From assembly GCA_001023535.1 (NCBI GenBank), contig CP011020.1, positions 2,989,734 through 3,053,733 on the forward strand: 64,000 bases of DNA, given 5' to 3'. The position numbers and the translations under genes were made by a program. This DNA is from Pseudomonas chlororaphis. Lineage in GTDB: Bacteria; Pseudomonadota; Gammaproteobacteria; Pseudomonadales; Pseudomonadaceae. Position 1 is the stretch's first letter; every line of letters begins with the position of its first letter. The notes under the pieces are model-generated. The model saw only the letters and a list, made by a program, of their open reading frames with translations, ran no database searches and had not been told where the DNA came from. Below, piece after piece: positions 57,107 through 64,000 of this stretch.

Positions 57107-57805
57107 ATGACCTATAACGTCTCCCCCATCGGCTTCGTCCGCTCCTGTTTCAAGGAGAAGTTCGCCATCCCCCGGCAACCGCAGCTGGCCCCCGCCGCAC
57201 GCGGCGTGCTGGAGCTGGTGGCGCCGTTCGACCTGGGGGATGCGGTGCAGGGCCTGGAGCAGGTCAGCCATGTCTGGCTGCTGTTCCTGTTCCACCAGGC
57301 CCTGGAAGACAAGCCGCGATTGAAAGTGCGCCCGCCGCGCCTGGGTGGCAACAAGTCGATGGGCGTGTTCGCCACCCGTGCGACCCATCGCCCCAACGGC
57401 ATCGGCCAGTCGGTGGTGAAGCTGGAACGGGTAGAAGCCGGGCGCCTGTGGATCTCGGGCATCGACCTGCTGGACGGTACTCCCGTGCTGGACATCAAGC
57501 CCTACGTGCCCTATGCCGACATCATCGACTGCGCGTCCAACGGCATCGCCAGTGCGGCGCCTGAATTGATTCCAGTGCAGTGGGCGGACACTGCCCTGCT
57601 TCAAGCCCACGAGCACGCCACGCGTCTGGGAGAGCCCCTGGTGGAGCTGATTGAGCAGTGCCTGGCCCAAGACCCGCGCCCGGCGTACCAGATGCCTACC
57701 GCCGAACGGGAATATGGCGCGCAATTCTGGGACCTGGACGTTCGTTGGCATTACCCGCAGGCGGGGTTGATTCGGGTGTTGGAAGTGGTTCCGGCGAAAC
57801 CGTAA
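57107..57805 (+). CDS. trmO: TrmO (TsaA), tRNA m6t6A37 methyltransferase
   Basis: A 232-residue SAM-dependent enzyme that N6-methylates t6A37 in certain tRNAs. Family blocks: IGFVRSCFKEKFAIPRQP, VSHVWLLFLFHQALEDKPR, GVFATRATHRPNGIGQSVVKLE, DLLDGTPVLDIKPYVPYAD. Start at 57107 fits the family N-terminus MTYNVSPIGF. A terminator follows. Confidence 0.94.
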   Translation: MTYNVSPIGFVRSCFKEKFAIPRQPQLAPAARGVLELVAPFDLGDAVQGLEQVSHVWLLFLFHQALEDKPRLKVRPPRLGGNKSMGVFATRATHRPNGIGQSVVKLERVEAGRLWISGIDLLDGTPVLDIKPYVPYADIIDCASNGIASAAPELIPVQWADTALLQAHEHATRLGEPLVELIEQCLAQDPRPAYQMPTAEREYGAQFWDLDVRWHYPQAGLIRVLEVVPAKP

Positions 57806-57816
57806 ACACCAGAAAC

Positions 57817-57859
57817 GAAAAAGCCCGCGCGGCCTTTATCAGGCGGCGCGGGCTTTTTT
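57817..57859 (+). terminator. Terminator of trmO
   Basis: AAAAGCCCGCGC-GGCCTTTATCAGGCG-GCGCGGGCTTTTTTG: a 10-bp GC-rich stem, then a T-run. Confidence 0.93.
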
Positions 57860-57887
57860 GCGGGTAACTGTTGGATCGAGTCGCTGC

Positions 57888-57980
57888 AATCGCGAGCAAG
57901 CTCGCTCCCACACTTGATCTGGGTTGTTCACCAAATATGACTCAACACAAACCCTGTGGGAGCGAGCTTGCTCGCGATAG
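57888..57980. repeat. REPIN (paired inverted REP)
   Basis: TCGCGAGCAAGCTCGCTCCCACA and CCTGTGGGAGCGAGCTTGCTCGCGA arms in opposite orientation around a 44-bp spacer. It lies between trmO and fpr. Confidence 0.9.
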
Positions 57981-58007
57981 CGATCTATCAGGCTCCACAA
58001 ATACAGC

Positions 58008-58787
58008 TTACTTCTCTACAAACGCCCGCTCGATCAAATAATCACCCGGCTCGCGCATACGCGGCGAAACGGTCAGGCCGAAGCTGTTGAGCACTTCGCT
58101 GGTCTCGTCGAGCATGCTCGGGCTGCCGCACAGCATGGCGCGGTCGTCCTGCGGGTTGATCGGCGGCAGGCCGATGTCCCGGAACAGCTTGCCGCTGCGC
58201 ATCAGGTCGGTCAGGCGGCCTTCGTTCTCGAACGGCTCGCGGGTCACGGTCGGGTAGTAGATCAGCTTCTCGCGCAGCGCTTCGCCGAAGAACTCGTTCT
58301 GCGGCAAGTGCTCGGTGATGAATTCGCGGTAGGCGACTTCATTGACGTAGCGAACGCCGTGGCACAGGATCACCTTTTCGAAACGCTCGTAGGTTTCCGG
58401 ATCCTGGATGACGCTCATGAACGGCGCCAGGCCGGTGCCGGTGCTGAGCAGGTACAGATGCTTGCCAGGCTTGAGATCGTCCAGCACCAGGGTGCCGGTG
58501 GGTTTCTTGCTGATGATGATCTCGTCGCCTTCCTTCAGGTGCTGCAACTGGGAAGTCAGCGGACCGTCGGGAACCTTGATGCTGAAGAATTCGAGATGCT
58601 CTTCCCAGTTCGGGCTGGCGATCGAGTAAGCGCGCATAAGCGGGCGGCCGTTGGGCTGCTGCAGGCCGATCATCACGAACTGACCGTTCTCGAAGCGCAG
58701 GCCCGGATCGCGGGTGCACTTGAAGCTGAACAGTGTGTCGTTCCAGTGATGAACACTGAGGACACGCTCGTGGTTCATGTTGCTCAT
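58008..58787 (-). CDS. fpr: Fpr, ferredoxin--NADP+ reductase
   Basis: A 259-residue FAD enzyme that passes electrons between NADPH and ferredoxin or flavodoxin, used in oxidative stress and iron-sulfur repair. FAD-binding RAYSIASPN, FSIKVPDGPLTSQL, NADP-binding STGTGLAPFMS, and C-terminal AFVEK as in P. aeruginosa Fpr. It is divergent from the LysR gene finR. Confidence 0.95.
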   Translation of the reverse strand: MSNMNHERVLSVHHWNDTLFSFKCTRDPGLRFENGQFVMIGLQQPNGRPLMRAYSIASPNWEEHLEFFSIKVPDGPLTSQLQHLKEGDEIIISKKPTGTLVLDDLKPGKHLYLLSTGTGLAPFMSVIQDPETYERFEKVILCHGVRYVNEVAYREFITEHLPQNEFFGEALREKLIYYPTVTREPFENEGRLTDLMRSGKLFRDIGLPPINPQDDRAMLCGSPSMLDETSEVLNSFGLTVSPRMREPGDYLIERAFVEK

Positions 58788-58908
58788 GTACGGGGACTCC
58801 TGGGAATGTTGCCTGCGTCGTCAAGGTGCGCAATTGCATCGCATTCTAATGGCGACGACAATATCTGTTAACTGAATTATTAAGATAAGGGTTATCGGTT
58901 ATATAGAT

Positions 58909-59835
58909 ATGCGATTTACTCTACGTCAACTTCAAGTCTTCGTCGCCGTCGCCCAGCAAGAGAGCGTGTCTCGCGCTGCGGGCCTGCTCAACCTGTCGCA
59001 ATCGGCGGCCAGCACTTCCATCACCGAACTGGAGCGGCAATCGAGCTGCCAACTGTTCGACCGTGCCGGCAAGCGCCTGAGCCTCAACGCCCTCGGCAAA
59101 CAACTGCTGCCCCAAGCCGTAGCGCTGCTGGACCAGGCCAAGGAGATCGAAGACCTGCTCAACGGCAAGTCCGGTTTCGGTTCTTTGGCGGTCGGCGCGA
59201 CCCTGACCATCGGCAATTACCTGGCGACCCTGCTGATCGGCGGCTTCATGCAGCGTCATCCGGAAAGCCAGGTGAAGCTGCATGTGCAGAACACTGCCAA
59301 TATCGTGCACCAGGTGGCCCATTATGAAATTGATCTGGGTCTAATCGAAGGCGATTGCAACCACCCGGACATCGAGGTGCAGAGCTGGGTCGAAGATGAA
59401 CTGGTGGTGTTCTGCGCACCGCAGCACCCCCTGGCCAAACGCGGCCAGGCAAGCATGGAGGAGCTGACCCACGAAGCGTGGATATTGCGCGAACAGGGGT
59501 CGGGCACGCGGCTGACCTTCGACCAGGCCATGCGTCATCATCGCAGCGCGCTGAACATTCGCCTGGAACTGGAACACACCGAGGCGATCAAGCGCGCCGT
59601 GGAGTCGGGCCTGGGCATCGGCTGCATTTCTCGCCTGGCCCTGCGCGACGCCTTCCGCCGTGGCAGCCTGGTGGCCGTGGAAACCCCGGACATGGACCTG
59701 GCAAGGCAGTTCTACTTCATCTGGCACAAGCAGAAGTACCAGACCTCGGCCATGCGTGAATTCCTGGAGCTGTGCCGAGCCTTCACCGCCGGGGTCCAGC
59801 GCAGCGACGAGATCGTGCTGCCGGCCATTGCCTGA
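58909..59835 (+). CDS. finR: FinR-type LysR regulator of fpr
   Basis: A 308-residue LysR regulator: helix-turn-helix at residues ~1-60 (MRFTLRQLQVFVAVAQQESVSRAAGLLNLSQSA), then the effector domain. It is divergent from fpr with a 121-bp gap. In P. putida and P. aeruginosa the same arrangement has FinR activating fpr in response to superoxide and iron status. The name is from position and similarity. Confidence 0.86.
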   Translation: MRFTLRQLQVFVAVAQQESVSRAAGLLNLSQSAASTSITELERQSSCQLFDRAGKRLSLNALGKQLLPQAVALLDQAKEIEDLLNGKSGFGSLAVGATLTIGNYLATLLIGGFMQRHPESQVKLHVQNTANIVHQVAHYEIDLGLIEGDCNHPDIEVQSWVEDELVVFCAPQHPLAKRGQASMEELTHEAWILREQGSGTRLTFDQAMRHHRSALNIRLELEHTEAIKRAVESGLGIGCISRLALRDAFRRGSLVAVETPDMDLARQFYFIWHKQKYQTSAMREFLELCRAFTAGVQRSDEIVLPAIA

Positions 59836-59839
59836 AGGG

Positions 59840-60202
59840 TTAAAGCAGGATCACGCCCCACACCAGGGCGATCATCGTCAGGGCGACGAGTTGGGCAGCG
59901 CTGCCCATGTCCTTGGCGTTTTTCGACAAGGGGTGCAGTTCCAGGGAAATGCGGTCGATCGCCGCTTCCACTGCCGAGTTGAGCAGCTCCACGATCAATG
60001 CCAACAGGCAGACCGCGATCAACAGCGCCTGCTCGACCCGGCTGACGTTCAGGAAGAACGACAACGGGATCAGCACGACATTGAGCAGCACCAACTGACG
60101 GAAAGCCGCTTCACCGACAAACGCGGCGCGCAGCCCGTCCAGGGAATAGCCGGAGGCGTTGAGGATGCGTTTCAGGCCGGTTTGGCCTTTAAAAGGTGAC
60201 AT
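59840..60202 (-). CDS. dgkA: DgkA, diacylglycerol kinase
   Basis: A 120-residue inner-membrane kinase with three helices. The catalytic region is EAAFRQLVLLNVVL, with LALIVELLNSAVEAAIDRIS as the second conserved block (ENLNTAIE-like). It phosphorylates diacylglycerol left by membrane-derived glucan synthesis. It is followed by erdR on the same strand. Confidence 0.94.
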   Translation of the reverse strand: MSPFKGQTGLKRILNASGYSLDGLRAAFVGEAAFRQLVLLNVVLIPLSFFLNVSRVEQALLIAVCLLALIVELLNSAVEAAIDRISLELHPLSKNAKDMGSAAQLVALTMIALVWGVILL

Positions 60203-60273
60203 AGAGTAGGCACTGATCGAAAAGGAGTGGAGAAGCTAATTCAAGTCCGGTCAAAAAAGCGTGAAGCCGTCCT

Positions 60274-60927
60274 TCAAGCCTGCGGCGAAATTGACTCAAG
60301 TTGTTGCAAAAGCAAGGCCGCCTGGGTCCGGGTGCGCACGTTCAGCTTGCGAAAGATCGCCGTGACGTGGGCCTTGATGGTGGCCTCCGACACGTTCAGC
60401 TCATAGGCGATCTGCTTGTTCAGCAGCCCCTCGCACACCATGGTCAATACCCGGAACTGCTGTGGCGTGAGGCTGGCCAGGCCCTCGCTGGCGGCCTTGG
60501 CCTCTTCGGAGACACTCACGGCTTCGAATGCCTGCGATGGCCAGGACACATCGCCATCGAGCACCGCCTTCACGGCCTTCTGGATCATCTCCAGGGAACT
60601 GGACTTGGGAATGAACCCACTGGCTCCGAATTCGCGCGCCTTGACCATCACCGAAGCTTCTTCCTGGGCCGAAACCATCACCACGGGAATCTGCGGGTAT
60701 TGGCCGCGCAACAGTACCAAGCCTGAAAAACCATAGGCACCTGGCATGTTCAGGTCCAGCAGGACGAGATCCCAGTCAGCCTTTTCAGTCAGCCGGGCTT
60801 CCAGCTCCGCGATACTGGCCACCTCCGTCAACCGGACATCCGGGCCGAGGCCCAGGGTCACTGCCTGACGCAACGCGCTGCGAAAGAGCGGGTGGTCGTC
60901 GGCAATCAGGATTTCGTATGTGGCCAT
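60274..60927 (-). CDS. erdR: ErdR, LuxR-type response regulator
   Basis: A 217-residue regulator: receiver domain with phospho-Asp in LVLLDLNMPGAYG (near residue 59), then a LuxR/NarL-type helix-turn-helix (SLTPQQFRVLTMVCEGLLNKQIAYEL). In pseudomonads it controls ethanol and acetate (acsA-type) metabolism. Start 60927 gives the usual length; the sensor kinase is not in this window. Confidence 0.88.
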   Translation of the reverse strand: MATYEILIADDHPLFRSALRQAVTLGLGPDVRLTEVASIAELEARLTEKADWDLVLLDLNMPGAYGFSGLVLLRGQYPQIPVVMVSAQEEASVMVKAREFGASGFIPKSSSLEMIQKAVKAVLDGDVSWPSQAFEAVSVSEEAKAASEGLASLTPQQFRVLTMVCEGLLNKQIAYELNVSEATIKAHVTAIFRKLNVRTRTQAALLLQQLESISPQA

Positions 60928-61120
60928 TTTTTCAATGATCCTGTTTTTAATGGCGGGCCGATGCATTCGCGCCCTGCCAAAACAACTCAAATCCACAGGG
61001 GCACATTTAGCGCCAAACACAGCATCTTAGCCGTTGGCCGCACCCGGGTCGGCGCCAAGCATGCCCAGCGAAGCCGGGGTGGTCAAGCAGCACGGCCGCC
61101 CTTGCGTCCAGTATGGGCCA

Positions 61121-61867
61121 CTATTGCGCCAACACGGCAGGTGCAGTGCGAATGAAGGGCTGCAACTCGGCGTGGGCCGGGGTCGAGACATTCACCGCCT
61201 GCTGGCGCTTGGCCCCCAGGTAGTGCTGGCTGAACACGTCGAAATAAGCGTCCAGGGCCGACGCGGCATCGCTGTCTCCTGCCAGTTCCAGGCACAACGC
61301 CGCGACCTCGGCGGTACACAGGTGCTCGCTGCGGGTCGAACGGCGCAAGCGGTAGCGCGACAACCGGTCGGGCAGCAGGCTCAGGATCGGCAGCCGGTCG
61401 AAGTACGGGCTCTTGCGAAAAATCTTCCGCGCTTCCGTCCAGGTGGCGTCCAGCAGGATGAACAACGGGCGCCTGGCGTGATCGAGGTCAACTGTGTGGG
61501 TCACCCGGGAAGGCTCGACGTACTCGCCCGGAAACACCAGGTAGGGTTGCCATTGCGGGTCGTTCAGCAGCGCCAGCAGTTGTTTGTCGACCTCGGTACG
61601 CGACCAGATGAACGCGTGATTGTCGCGCACCACGTCGGCAATCAGCCAACCGGTGTTGCTCGGCTTGAACACTTCCTTGTTGGTCATGATCAGGCAGACC
61701 CCGGAACGGGTCTCGACAGTCGGCCGCCAGGCACACAGGCAATGACTCTCGATCACCCGGCAGGCGCTGCAACGGGGAGCCCGCCAGCCACGAGCCTGGA
61801 GCGGCTTGATGCCTTCATCGATACGCTGGTCGCGCAGGCAGGCGACGGCGTTGGGGGCATGTTTCAT
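61121..61867 (-). CDS. DTW domain protein, tRNA-uridine aminocarboxypropyltransferase (TapT-like)
   Basis: A 248-residue SPOUT-like enzyme. The DTW motif is LLDATWTEARKIFRKSPY. A zinc-finger-like Cys pattern occurs near the N-terminus (APRCSACRVIESHCLCA). The C-terminal RRSTRSEHLCTAEVAAL block is family-typical. It forms acp3U in tRNA. The ATG at 61867 is chosen; a GTG at 61879 adds four residues. Confidence 0.88.
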   Translation of the reverse strand: MKHAPNAVACLRDQRIDEGIKPLQARGWRAPRCSACRVIESHCLCAWRPTVETRSGVCLIMTNKEVFKPSNTGWLIADVVRDNHAFIWSRTEVDKQLLALLNDPQWQPYLVFPGEYVEPSRVTHTVDLDHARRPLFILLDATWTEARKIFRKSPYFDRLPILSLLPDRLSRYRLRRSTRSEHLCTAEVAALCLELAGDSDAASALDAYFDVFSQHYLGAKRQQAVNVSTPAHAELQPFIRTAPAVLAQ

Positions 61868-62051
61868 CGGGGACGACACCGACGTACAAGGGAACTGGAC
61901 ACGAACAACACTCGGCAGGGCAATAAAGGCCGGCAGTCTACCAGAGCGCGCAAGCCTGTACCGTCCACCCTGGCTCCCCTATAATTCCCGGCCACTGAAC
62001 GCACAGTCATGTGATCGGTCGAACAAACCGTCACTGAACCAGGAGAGTTTC

Positions 62052-62474
62052 ATGCTGCGCCTTATCGTCCCTACCGTTGCCGTTCTGCTGGCGACGTCCT
62101 TCAGCGCTCAGGCTGCCTCGCTGAAAGAACTCGAACTGAACAAGATGCTGCAGAACGTTGCCAAGGAAAGCAGCATCGGTACGCCGCGGGCGATCAACGA
62201 AGATATTCTCGACCAGGGCTACACCGTCGAAGGCACCGAGCTGATCAACCACCTCAGTGTGCAGAGCAGCCACGCCCAGAAAATGCGTGCAGACCCCAAG
62301 GCCGTGTATTTCCAGCTGGGTTCCACGGTGTGCACCAACCCGGGTTTCCGTAAGCTGATGGCCAAGGGCGCGACGATGCGTTACGAGTTTACCGAGGTCA
62401 AGACCAACCGCCCGGTCGCCACGGAACGCTTCCAGGAATCGGATTGCCCGAAAGCGACCAAGCCGAAGAAGTAA
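62052..62474 (+). CDS. PA3611-like secreted protein (quorum-sensing-regulated virulence factor family)
   Basis: A 140-residue protein with a signal peptide (MLRLIVPTVAVLLATSFSAQA). The mature protein has two Cys (STVCTNPGF, ESDCPK) likely to form a disulfide. The sequence KELELNKMLQNVAKESSIGTPRAINEDILDQGY matches the family of P. aeruginosa PA3611, which is regulated by quorum sensing. Its function is not known. The ribosome site is AGGAGAG. Confidence 0.85.
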   Translation: MLRLIVPTVAVLLATSFSAQAASLKELELNKMLQNVAKESSIGTPRAINEDILDQGYTVEGTELINHLSVQSSHAQKMRADPKAVYFQLGSTVCTNPGFRKLMAKGATMRYEFTEVKTNRPVATERFQESDCPKATKPKK

Positions 62475-62501
62475 CCCTGCCGGCCCCGTGGCCTGTAGGC
62501 A

Positions 62502-62699
62502 TCAACCACACAGGCCACTGTCGCGCCGCTGCTCATCATCGGCGCGCAATTCCTCCACCAGCGCCTGTAGGTAGCGCGAGCGCCAGGCCCGCCCTTCCAA
62601 CCGGCGGCAGCACTCTTCCTCCAGGCTCACTCGATTGGCCTGGGCCGACTCCAGCAGCATCAGATACAACTGCCTGTCGAGTTCCAGTGTCACCCTCAT
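62502..62699 (-). CDS. Small ribbon-helix-helix-like protein
   Basis: A 65-residue protein: N-terminal beta strand MRVTLELDRQLYLMLLE followed by two helices (SLEEECCRRLEG, YLQALVEELRAD), the pattern of Arc/MetJ-type DNA-binding proteins. Start ATG at 62699 with GGGAGG eight bases upstream. No toxin gene is adjacent. The DNA-binding role is a structural guess. Confidence 0.58.
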   Translation of the reverse strand: MRVTLELDRQLYLMLLESAQANRVSLEEECCRRLEGRAWRSRYLQALVEELRADDEQRRDSGLCG

Positions 62700-62950
62700 C
62701 TTTCACGCCTCCCTGCACGATCCGTCCTCAATCCACCGCGTGGCACCCAGCCCTGGGCATCTGCTTGCATGGGCACGCTTGATACTCAGTAAATCAGAGC
62801 CCTGTACGCGTGGCTGGTCATCTGACGAGCGGCGCAGCGCATCCATGCCTGCATCCAGCGGTTGCCAACTGTCACTTTTGAGCGCCATGATCAAGACAGC
62901 AACGATCGGGGCGAGGATCTGGATTCGTCCTGCCAAGAAGGAGAAGTTGA

Positions 62951-64000
62951 ATGCCTTATAAACCGAATGACCTGCTCAGTCGTCATTTTGAAAACCACGG
63001 CCACGACCTCATCCACAAGGTTGAAGAACAACTCAACCTGGTCTCACCCAACAGCCCGAACCTTCCCATCTATCGCGACATGATCCTGACCGTACTGCGT
63101 ATGGCACAGGAAGATCACAACCGCTGGAATGCCAAGATCACCCTCCAGGCACTGCGGGAACTGGAACACGCCTTCCGCACGCTCGAACAGTTCAAGGGAC
63201 GGCGCAAGGTGACCGTCTTCGGCTCGGCTCGGACGCCGATCGAGCATCCCCTGTACGGCCTGGCCCGGGAACTCGGGGTGGCGCTGGCGCGCTCGGACAT
63301 GATGGTCATCACCGGTGCCGGCGGCGGCATCATGGCGGCGGCCCATGAAGGCGCAGGACGCGACCACAGCCTGGGGTTCAACATCACCCTGCCATTCGAA
63401 CAGCACGCCAACCCGACCGTCGAAGGCACGCCGAACCTGCTGCCGTTCCACTTCTTCTTCACCCGCAAACTGTTCTTCGTCAAGGAAGCCGACGCGCTGG
63501 TGCTCTGCCCGGGCGGCTTCGGCACGCTGGATGAAGCCCTTGAGGTATTGACGCTGGTGCAGACCGGCAAGAGCCCGCTGGTGCCGGTGGTCCTGCTGGA
63601 CATGCCGGGCGGCAAGTTCTGGCAAGGCGCCCTGGATTTCATCCGTGAACAACTGGAGGAGAACCGCTACATCCTGCCCACGGACATGAAACTGATGCGC
63701 CTGGTGTACAACGCCGAAGACGCCGTGGAGGAGATCAACCAGTTCTATCGCAACTTCCACTCCAGCCGCTGGCTCAAGCACCAGTTCGTGATTCGCATGA
63801 ACCACAAGCTCAGCGAACAGGCGCTCCAACAGATGCAGGTGGCCTTCGCCGACCTGTGCCTCAATGACTGCTTTCATCAGCATGACTACAGCGACGAAGA
63901 ACACGATGAGGCTCGCTTCAGCCATCTGACGCGACTGGCCTTTACCTTCAACGCCCGCGATCACGGTCGTTTGAGGGAACTGGTGGACTACATCAACATG
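62951..64000 (+). CDS. LOG family protein (nucleotide 5'-monophosphate phosphoribohydrolase type; cut by window end)
   Basis: A protein of at least 350 residues, open at the right edge. LOG motifs are clear: TVFGSARTPIEHPLYG, GAGGGIMAAAHEGA, and PGGFGTLDEALEVLTLVQ (PGGxGTxxE). The longer N-terminus (~75 residues) distinguishes it from the short cytokinin-type LOG. Likely cleaves ribose-5-phosphate from a nucleotide; the substrate cannot be set. Start is ATG at 62951 with AAGGAGAAG. Confidence 0.9.
   Translation, partial: MPYKPNDLLSRHFENHGHDLIHKVEEQLNLVSPNSPNLPIYRDMILTVLRMAQEDHNRWNAKITLQALRELEHAFRTLEQFKGRRKVTVFGSARTPIEHPLYGLARELGVALARSDMMVITGAGGGIMAAAHEGAGRDHSLGFNITLPFEQHANPTVEGTPNLLPFHFFFTRKLFFVKEADALVLCPGGFGTLDEALEVLTLVQTGKSPLVPVVLLDMPGGKFWQGALDFIREQLEENRYILPTDMKLMRLVYNAEDAVEEINQFYRNFHSSRWLKHQFVIRMNHKLSEQALQQMQVAFADLCLNDCFHQHDYSDEEHDEARFSHLTRLAFTFNARDHGRLRELVDYINM

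Noticed and set aside
62703..62936. A 77-codon minus-strand frame between the RHH-like gene and the LOG gene
   Set aside because: It needs a TTG start without ribosome site, and its product matches no recognisable pattern. An internal ATG would leave a very short protein.

Overview
The window is GC-rich chromosomal DNA from a gammaproteobacterium, almost certainly a fluorescent-group Pseudomonas. The evidence is gene content and order (livMGF, nhaA, pdxH/dinG neighbourhood, quiP, ampG, proS, dinB, mprF-virJ, kup, rimO, fpr/finR, dgkA/erdR, a PA3611-like secreted protein) together with many Pseudomonas-type REP/REPIN palindromes between genes. About 66 protein genes and two initiator tRNA genes are supported. 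There is no prophage, transposase, integrase or CRISPR array.

Layout: 1-2137 is the end of a branched-chain amino acid ABC importer (livM fragment, livG, livF). 2329-4817 is a compact four-gene bufferin-type RiPP operon: a DUF2282 precursor with four Cys, a DUF692/MNIO oxidase, its DUF2063 partner and a DoxX membrane protein, probably for copper handling. 4866-12583 holds a LysR/SDR divergent pair, a lipoprotein, an FAD dehydrogenase, a PLP-dependent cysteine desulfhydrase-like enzyme, nhaA and a glycine-zipper lipoprotein. 12531-23269 holds pdxH, an OmpA lipoprotein with odd Trp-rich repeats and a lysine-rich tail, an esterase, dinG, a collagen-like exported protein, two tandem OmpA-type lipoproteins and a group of SEC-C zinc proteins.

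23488-37641 contains an isochorismatase-like hydrolase, a QuiP-type AHL acylase and the four-gene 'ligase-associated' DNA repair module (beta-CASP exonuclease, ATP-dependent ligase, Lhr-type helicase, PdeM phosphoesterase). The module is split in two by a five-gene basic amino acid ABC transporter operon (substrate-binding protein, two permeases, deacylase, ATPase). The exonuclease-ligase half is bracketed by two nearly identical ~131-bp direct repeats.

37655-51220 carries dcd, a cold-shock gene with a long leader, a DUF481 outer membrane protein, an alkyltransferase-like protein (Trp in place of the acceptor Cys), ampG, proS, a lipoprotein, dinB, two tandem tRNA-fMet transcription units, and mprF with a VirJ/AcvB hydrolase (lipid aminoacylation and its probable reversal). 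51513-64000 carries kup, rimO, a GNAT acetyltransferase, a pseudouridine-synthase-like protein that appears to lack the catalytic Asp, a DUF1456 protein, trmO, fpr/finR, dgkA, erdR, a DTW-domain tRNA modification enzyme, a secreted protein, a small ribbon-helix-helix-like protein and a LOG-family protein cut by the window end.

The best candidate for a recently recognised system is the bufferin operon. Next are the interrupted Lhr-core repair module with its flanking repeats, and several enzymes with substituted catalytic residues.
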